Assembly: GCA_013388735.1 (NCBI GenBank)
Contig: JACAES010000081.1
Location: 1-64,000 of the forward strand
Source of the DNA: Chloroflexota bacterium
GTDB taxonomy: Bacteria > Chloroflexota > Anaerolineae > Aggregatilineales > Phototrophicaceae
DNA: 64,000 nt
Direction of reading: 5' to 3'
The notes beneath the pieces were generated by a model. It did no database searches and was not told where the DNA came from. It was given only the letters and a program-made list of their open reading frames with translations. Each line of letters starts with the position of its first letter. Positions within the stretch are counted from its first letter, which is position 1. Positions 59,349 through 64,000 of the stretch are shown one piece after another. The position numbers and the translations under genes were made by a program.

Positions 59349-59957
59349 ATGCCCGATGCGACTGCGATACAGCGTTTTTTCGAGGCCCATGCCCCTGACT
59401 GGGATGCCCAGATGCCGGAAAACATCGGCGCGGTGCTGCGCCGGTTCGCCGCGCCGCTTGCCGGTGAGTTCCAAAGCGCCCACGCTATCCTGGAAATCGG
59501 CACCGGGACGGGCGCGTTTATCCCGATCTTAAACGAGGCCGCCCCGGAGTCCCGGCTGGTGTCGCTGGATATGGCCGCCGCTATGCTGGCGAACGCCCGG
59601 CGGCGCTGCCCGACCGCGCTGCTGGTGCAGGCGGATGTCCACGATCTGCCTTTCGCCGGGGGCAGTCTTGATCTGGTGGTCTGCCACAACAGCTTTCCGC
59701 ACTTCGCCGACAAACAAACGGCACTCAAGGCTATGCATCGCGTGCTGCGCCCCGGCGGGCGGCTTTTCATCCTGCACAATAACTCGCGCGCGTTCGTTAA
59801 CGACATTCACCGGCGGGCCGGCGGGCCGATTGAACATGACCTGCTGCCGCCCGGCGACGAGATGCGGCGGCTGCTGGACGAGGCCGGTTATATCGCCGTT
59901 CAGGTTGAGGACGCGCCCGATCATTATATCGCCAGGGCGCAGCGCCCGCCGCTATAA
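59349..59957 (+). CDS. class I SAM-dependent methyltransferase
   Basis: ILEIGTGTGAFIPIL; VQADVHDLPFAGGSLDLVVCHNSFPHF; RVLRPGGRLFILH. Confidence 0.94.
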   Translation: MPDATAIQRFFEAHAPDWDAQMPENIGAVLRRFAAPLAGEFQSAHAILEIGTGTGAFIPILNEAAPESRLVSLDMAAAMLANARRRCPTALLVQADVHDLPFAGGSLDLVVCHNSFPHFADKQTALKAMHRVLRPGGRLFILHNNSRAFVNDIHRRAGGPIEHDLLPPGDEMRRLLDEAGYIAVQVEDAPDHYIARAQRPPL

Positions 59958-59983
59958 TCGAGCCTGAATTGGAGAGAAAAGCA

Positions 59984-60451
59984 GTGGTGACAAAAGCCGA
60001 CATCCTGGAACGGGTCAAACGCCGGGGCGAACGGGTGACGCTGCCGCGCCTGGCAGTGATTGAGGCGTTGTGCGCGCTGAACAGCCACCAGACCGCCCAG
60101 AGCATCCAGCAGCACCTTGCCGGACAGCAGATTGACCTGGAAGAATCGACCGTGTACCGCGTGCTGCAATGGCTCAAAGACCTGGGCATCGTCGCCCAGA
60201 CCGACCTGGGGCAGTCGGGCATCACCTACGAAGTGGTGTCCACGCCGCCGCACCATCATCTGGTCTGTCTGGTGTGCGGCCAGATTCAGGATGTGGACGA
60301 TTCCGTCCTGGAGCCGCTGCGCCGGCACTTACGGGCGGACTACGCTTTTGAACCGCGCATTGACCACATGGCCTTTTTCGGAATCTGCTGCCGCTGCCGC
60401 TCGGCTGGCAGCGTGGATAGGGAAGACGCGGAAAGCCTGCCCCCACGATAA
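59984..60451 (+). CDS. Fur family transcriptional regulator
   Basis: RGERVTLPRLAVIEALC; VYRVLQWLKDLGIV; PPHHHLVCLVCGQIQDVDD. Confidence 0.93.
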   Translation: MVTKADILERVKRRGERVTLPRLAVIEALCALNSHQTAQSIQQHLAGQQIDLEESTVYRVLQWLKDLGIVAQTDLGQSGITYEVVSTPPHHHLVCLVCGQIQDVDDSVLEPLRRHLRADYAFEPRIDHMAFFGICCRCRSAGSVDREDAESLPPR

Positions 60452-60682
60452 ACGGCTGTCCCTCAGCGGCGCGCGGCTGCCGTGTTCCGCGCGTCAAGCG
60501 CGCCTTTTCGTGAGTCATTATAACCCCTCATGCGCATTATTGAACCCTAGATCACCATCGGCTATACTCAACGGCAGTTTGTCGGCTGCGCCGAGGCTGC
60601 CGGTTTAACCGGGAATCGCATATAAGTGACTTTAGCGGTATCATGGTGATGTTTAAAAGTTTTTGAAAGGACAGAAGGCTCT

Positions 60683-62401
60683 ATGTTCGACACCTTACCT
60701 CAGAGCGCCGAGGCCGCCCGCGACTGGCGCTGGGAACAGTACCAACCCTATTTCGATGACCTGGCCGGGCGCGATTTGACGGAAGCCAGCGTCGGCCAGT
60801 GGCTGGCCGACTGGACGCGCCTGGCCGATCTGATTCACCAGAACTTCGCCCGGCGGCGGATCGCCACCACGCTCGATACCGGCGACAAGGAAGCGGTCGA
60901 ACGGCTGCATACTTTCATGCGCGAGGTCAGCGAACCGGCGCAGGTGGCCGATAACCGGCTGACCCGCAAACTGCTGGACAGCGGCTTGCAGCCGGAGGGT
61001 TACGCCGCGCCGCTGCGGGCGCTGCGCGCCGACGCCGAACTGTTCCGCGAGGAAAACGTGCCGCTGTTCACCGAAGAACAAAAGCTGCAAAACGATTATG
61101 ATGCCATCATCGGCGCGCAAACGGTGATGTGGGAAGGCCGCGAAGTCACCCTCACCCAGCTGAAGCCGGTCTTTCAGTCGGACGACCGCGCCTTGCGCGA
61201 ACGCGCCTGGCGGCTGATCTCCGAACGGCGGCTGGCCGACCGCGAGTCGCTCAACGAAATCTGGAAAAAATTCCTGGCGCTGCGCCTGAAGATCGCCCGC
61301 AACGCCGGTTATGACGACTACCGCGCCTTCCGCTGGAAACAGTTCGGGCGTTTTGACTACACGCCGCAGGACTGCGAAACCTTCCACGCTGCCATCGAGC
61401 AGGTGGTCGTGCCGGCGGCCACGCGGGTTTACGAACGCCAGCGCCGGATGCTGGGCGTTGATCGGCTGTGCCCCTGGGACCTCGACCGCGACGACGTATA
61501 CCCGCCGTCCCGCCCGCCGCTGAAGCCGTTTACGGCGATAGACGACCTGGTGAGCAAGGCCGAAGCCATCTTCACCCGCGTTGACCCGGAACTGGGCGCG
61601 GACTTCGCCTCGATGCGGCAGCGCGGCCTGCTCGATCTGGACAACCGCAAGGGCAAAGCGCCCGGCGGTTATCAGGCGACCATCACCATCGGCACGCCGT
61701 TCATCTTCATGAACGCGGTCGGCGTCCATGATGACGTGCAAACCCTGCTCCACGAGGGCGGCCATGCCTTCCACTGGATGGAAACGTCGCGCCACCTGCC
61801 CTACATGCACCAGTGGTTCTATACATCGGAGATGGCCGAAGTCGCCAGCATGAGCATGGAACTGCTGGCCGCGCCCTACCTGGCCGAAAGCCAGGGCGGT
61901 TATTATTCCGAGGCCGATGCTGCCCACGCCCGCCGCGAACATCTGGAACACCTGCTGCTGTTCTGGCCGTTTATGGCAGTGGTGGACGCCTTCCAGCACT
62001 GGATTTACACGCATACCGACGAAGCCGCCGACCCTGCCCGGTTGGACGCCAAATGGGACGAACTGTGGACGCGCTTCATCCCCGGCGTGGACTGGAGCGG
62101 CCTGGACGACGCCCGCGTCACCGGCTGGCATCGTAAGCTGCACATCTTCCGCTACCCGTTTTATTACGTGGACTACGGGCTGGCGCAGGTCGGCGCGGTG
62201 CAGGTCTGGCGTAATGCCTTGCGCGACCAGGCCGGCGCGGTTAAACAGTACCGCCGTGCGCTTTCGCTGGGCGGCACGCGCACCCTGCCGGAGCTGTACG
62301 CCGCCGCCGGGGCGACGTTCGCCTTCGACGCCGACACGCTGGGCGAACTGGTGACGCTGATTGAGCAGCAGCTTAATGACCTTCACCGCGTGACCGGGTA
62401 A
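60683..62401 (+). CDS. M3 family oligoendopeptidase
   Basis: TLLHEGGHAFHWMETSRHLPYMHQWFYTSEMAEVASMSMELLAAPYL. Confidence 0.96.
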   Translation: MFDTLPQSAEAARDWRWEQYQPYFDDLAGRDLTEASVGQWLADWTRLADLIHQNFARRRIATTLDTGDKEAVERLHTFMREVSEPAQVADNRLTRKLLDSGLQPEGYAAPLRALRADAELFREENVPLFTEEQKLQNDYDAIIGAQTVMWEGREVTLTQLKPVFQSDDRALRERAWRLISERRLADRESLNEIWKKFLALRLKIARNAGYDDYRAFRWKQFGRFDYTPQDCETFHAAIEQVVVPAATRVYERQRRMLGVDRLCPWDLDRDDVYPPSRPPLKPFTAIDDLVSKAEAIFTRVDPELGADFASMRQRGLLDLDNRKGKAPGGYQATITIGTPFIFMNAVGVHDDVQTLLHEGGHAFHWMETSRHLPYMHQWFYTSEMAEVASMSMELLAAPYLAESQGGYYSEADAAHARREHLEHLLLFWPFMAVVDAFQHWIYTHTDEAADPARLDAKWDELWTRFIPGVDWSGLDDARVTGWHRKLHIFRYPFYYVDYGLAQVGAVQVWRNALRDQAGAVKQYRRALSLGGTRTLPELYAAAGATFAFDADTLGELVTLIEQQLNDLHRVTG

Positions 62402-62445
62402 AAATCTTTAACTTTGGTTCAGAACTTGTGCTTAAAGGAGGCTGT

Positions 62446-64000
62446 ATGCCTGCACTGCCAGCGACCGCCCAGGAATTTATGAACTGGGATTGGTCACAGA
62501 TCGAACCCATCTACCGGGAACTCGAATCGCGCGAACTGACCGCTGCCGGCGTCAACGCCTGGCTGGCCGACTGGTCGCGCCTGACCGAACTCATCGGCGA
62601 GTCCGCCGCGCGGCTGTACATCGCCACCACGCTCGATACCGCCGACGACAACGCCCAGCAGCGTTTTCACCGCTACCTGGAAACCGTGATTGAGCCGGTG
62701 GAACAGGCCGAGCAAAACCTGCGGCAAAAACTGCTGAACAGCGGCTTGCAGCCCGCTGGCTTTGAAATCCCGCTGCGTAACCTGCGCGCCGAAGCCGAAT
62801 TGTTCCGCGAAGAAAACGTGCCGCTCTTTACCCAGGAGCAGAAGCTCGTCAACGAATACGACCGCATCGTGGGCGCGCAAACCGTCCGCTGGGACGGCCA
62901 GGAAGTGACGCTGGAACAGCTTCGCCCGGTCTACCAGGACGCCGACCGCGCCCGCCGCGAAAGCGCCTGGCGGCTGGCGATGAACCGCTGGTTGCAGGAT
63001 CGCGGCGCGCTCAATGCCCTGTGGCGGCAGTTCATGGATTTGCGTCGGCAAATGGCGAAAAACGCCGGTTACGACAGCTTCCGCGATTTTCGCTGGAAGC
63101 AGTTCAACCGTTTTGATTACACACCGCAGGACTGCGAGACGTTCCATGCCGCCATCGAGCAGGTGGCCGTCCCGGCGGCGGCGCGCCTGTACGAACGGCG
63201 GCGGCAGCGTTTGGGGCTGGAGTCCGTCCGCCCCTGGGATACTGACGTTGACCCGCTCAACCGCCCGCCGCTGCGCCCCTTCAGCGACGTGGCCGACCTG
63301 GACGCCAAAGCCGAAGCCATCTTCCGGCAGGTTGACCCGCAGTTGGGGGACTACTTCGGCATCATGCGGCGCGAAGGGCTGCTCGATCTGGACAACCGCA
63401 AGGGCAAAGCGCCCGGCGGCTATCAGCAGGATCTGGCCGCCGTCAAGCGCCCGTTCATCTTCATGAACGCGGTCGGCATCCATGACGATGTGCAAACCCT
63501 GCTCCACGAGGGCGGCCATGCCTTCCACTGTTTTGAAACCGCCGCGCTGCCGTACTACCAGCAGCGCAACTTCGGCGCGGAAATCGCGGAAGTGGCGAGC
63601 ATGTCAATGGAACTGCTGGCCGCGCCTTACCTGACGACCGAGTTCGGCGGGTATTACAGCCAGGCCGAGGCCGCCCGCGCCCGCATCGAAAAGCTGGAGG
63701 AGATGATCCGCTTCTGGCCGTATATGGCGGTGGTGGACGCCTTCCAGCACTGGGTTTATACCAACCACGAAGCCGCCTCCAACCCCGACAACGCCGACAC
63801 CAAATGGGGCGAATTGTGGGACCGTTTTATGCAAGGGCTGGACTGGAGCGGCCTGGACGATGCCCGCGTCACCGGCTGGCATCGTAAACTGCACATCTTC
63901 CAGGTGCCGTTTTATTACGTGGATTACGGGCTGGCGCAGGTCGGCGCGGTGCAGGTCTGGCGTAATGCCCTGCGCGACCAGGCCGGCGCGGTTAAACAGT
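62446..64000 (+). CDS. M3 family oligoendopeptidase, tandem paralog, truncated by the right edge (not in ORF track)
   Basis: Manual translation from ATG at 62446: MPALPATAQEFMNWDWSQIEPIYRELESREL...; LLHEGGHAFHCFE. Confidence 0.95.
   Translation, partial: MPALPATAQEFMNWDWSQIEPIYRELESRELTAAGVNAWLADWSRLTELIGESAARLYIATTLDTADDNAQQRFHRYLETVIEPVEQAEQNLRQKLLNSGLQPAGFEIPLRNLRAEAELFREENVPLFTQEQKLVNEYDRIVGAQTVRWDGQEVTLEQLRPVYQDADRARRESAWRLAMNRWLQDRGALNALWRQFMDLRRQMAKNAGYDSFRDFRWKQFNRFDYTPQDCETFHAAIEQVAVPAAARLYERRRQRLGLESVRPWDTDVDPLNRPPLRPFSDVADLDAKAEAIFRQVDPQLGDYFGIMRREGLLDLDNRKGKAPGGYQQDLAAVKRPFIFMNAVGIHDDVQTLLHEGGHAFHCFETAALPYYQQRNFGAEIAEVASMSMELLAAPYLTTEFGGYYSQAEAARARIEKLEEMIRFWPYMAVVDAFQHWVYTNHEAASNPDNADTKWGELWDRFMQGLDWSGLDDARVTGWHRKLHIFQVPFYYVDYGLAQVGAVQVWRNALRDQAGAVKQ

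Noticed and set aside
60695-62386. 563-aa minus-strand ORF (and 62494..63528)
   Set aside because: Antisense to M3 peptidases; similarity between the two shadow ORFs only mirrors paralogy of the real genes.
1-64000. tRNA, rRNA or riboswitch genes
   Set aside because: No T-loop-like GGTTCRANYCC in a cloverleaf context or conserved RNA core recognised by eye; tRNAscan-SE/Infernal would be needed to exclude these formally.

Overview
The window is a GC-rich bacterial chromosome segment. Gene families and style suggest Chloroflexota/Anaerolineae-like, but this is inference with no rRNA to confirm it. The left part (1-30 kb) is mostly housekeeping: acyl-CoA dehydrogenase (open at the left edge), class I FBPase, a secreted cytochrome cluster (FG-GAP/cytochrome c, YVTN/di-heme peroxidase-like, pentaheme), a DUF362 protein, an MTAP/PNP phosphorylase, a P1B-4 metal ATPase, Uma2, a LysM protein, enoyl-CoA hydratase, GT2, citrate synthase, a PAS/GAF histidine kinase plus CheY-like regulator, an L,D-transpeptidase, a PLD-like protein and a HerA-like ATPase. 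The middle (30.8-49 kb) is an accessory island with four TIR-domain proteins of different architecture (TPR-TIR, TIR-STAND-FGE, TIR-HEAT, AAA-TIR). It also holds two EutN/CcmL microcompartment vertex proteins, a tandem V4R sensor protein and TPR proteins. The right part has yceD-rpoD, a dipeptide ABC operon with fused ATPases, a Fur regulator and tandem M3 oligopeptidases (the second open at the right edge). Main discoveries: (i) a 438-bp element with hairpin-containing terminal inverted repeats encoding a DUF559 endonuclease-like domain, inserted exactly in frame inside the FGE-sulfatase domain of a TIR-STAND protein, with solo palindromic relatives across the window; (ii) a TIR-HEAT gene joined by an ATGA overlap to a EutN/CcmL pair; (iii) a tandem-V4R gene paired with an AAA-TIR gene; (iv) a PPDK-regulatory gene broken by one in-frame TAA; (v) degenerate heptamer repeats at three loci. 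No tRNA, rRNA or CRISPR array was recognised.
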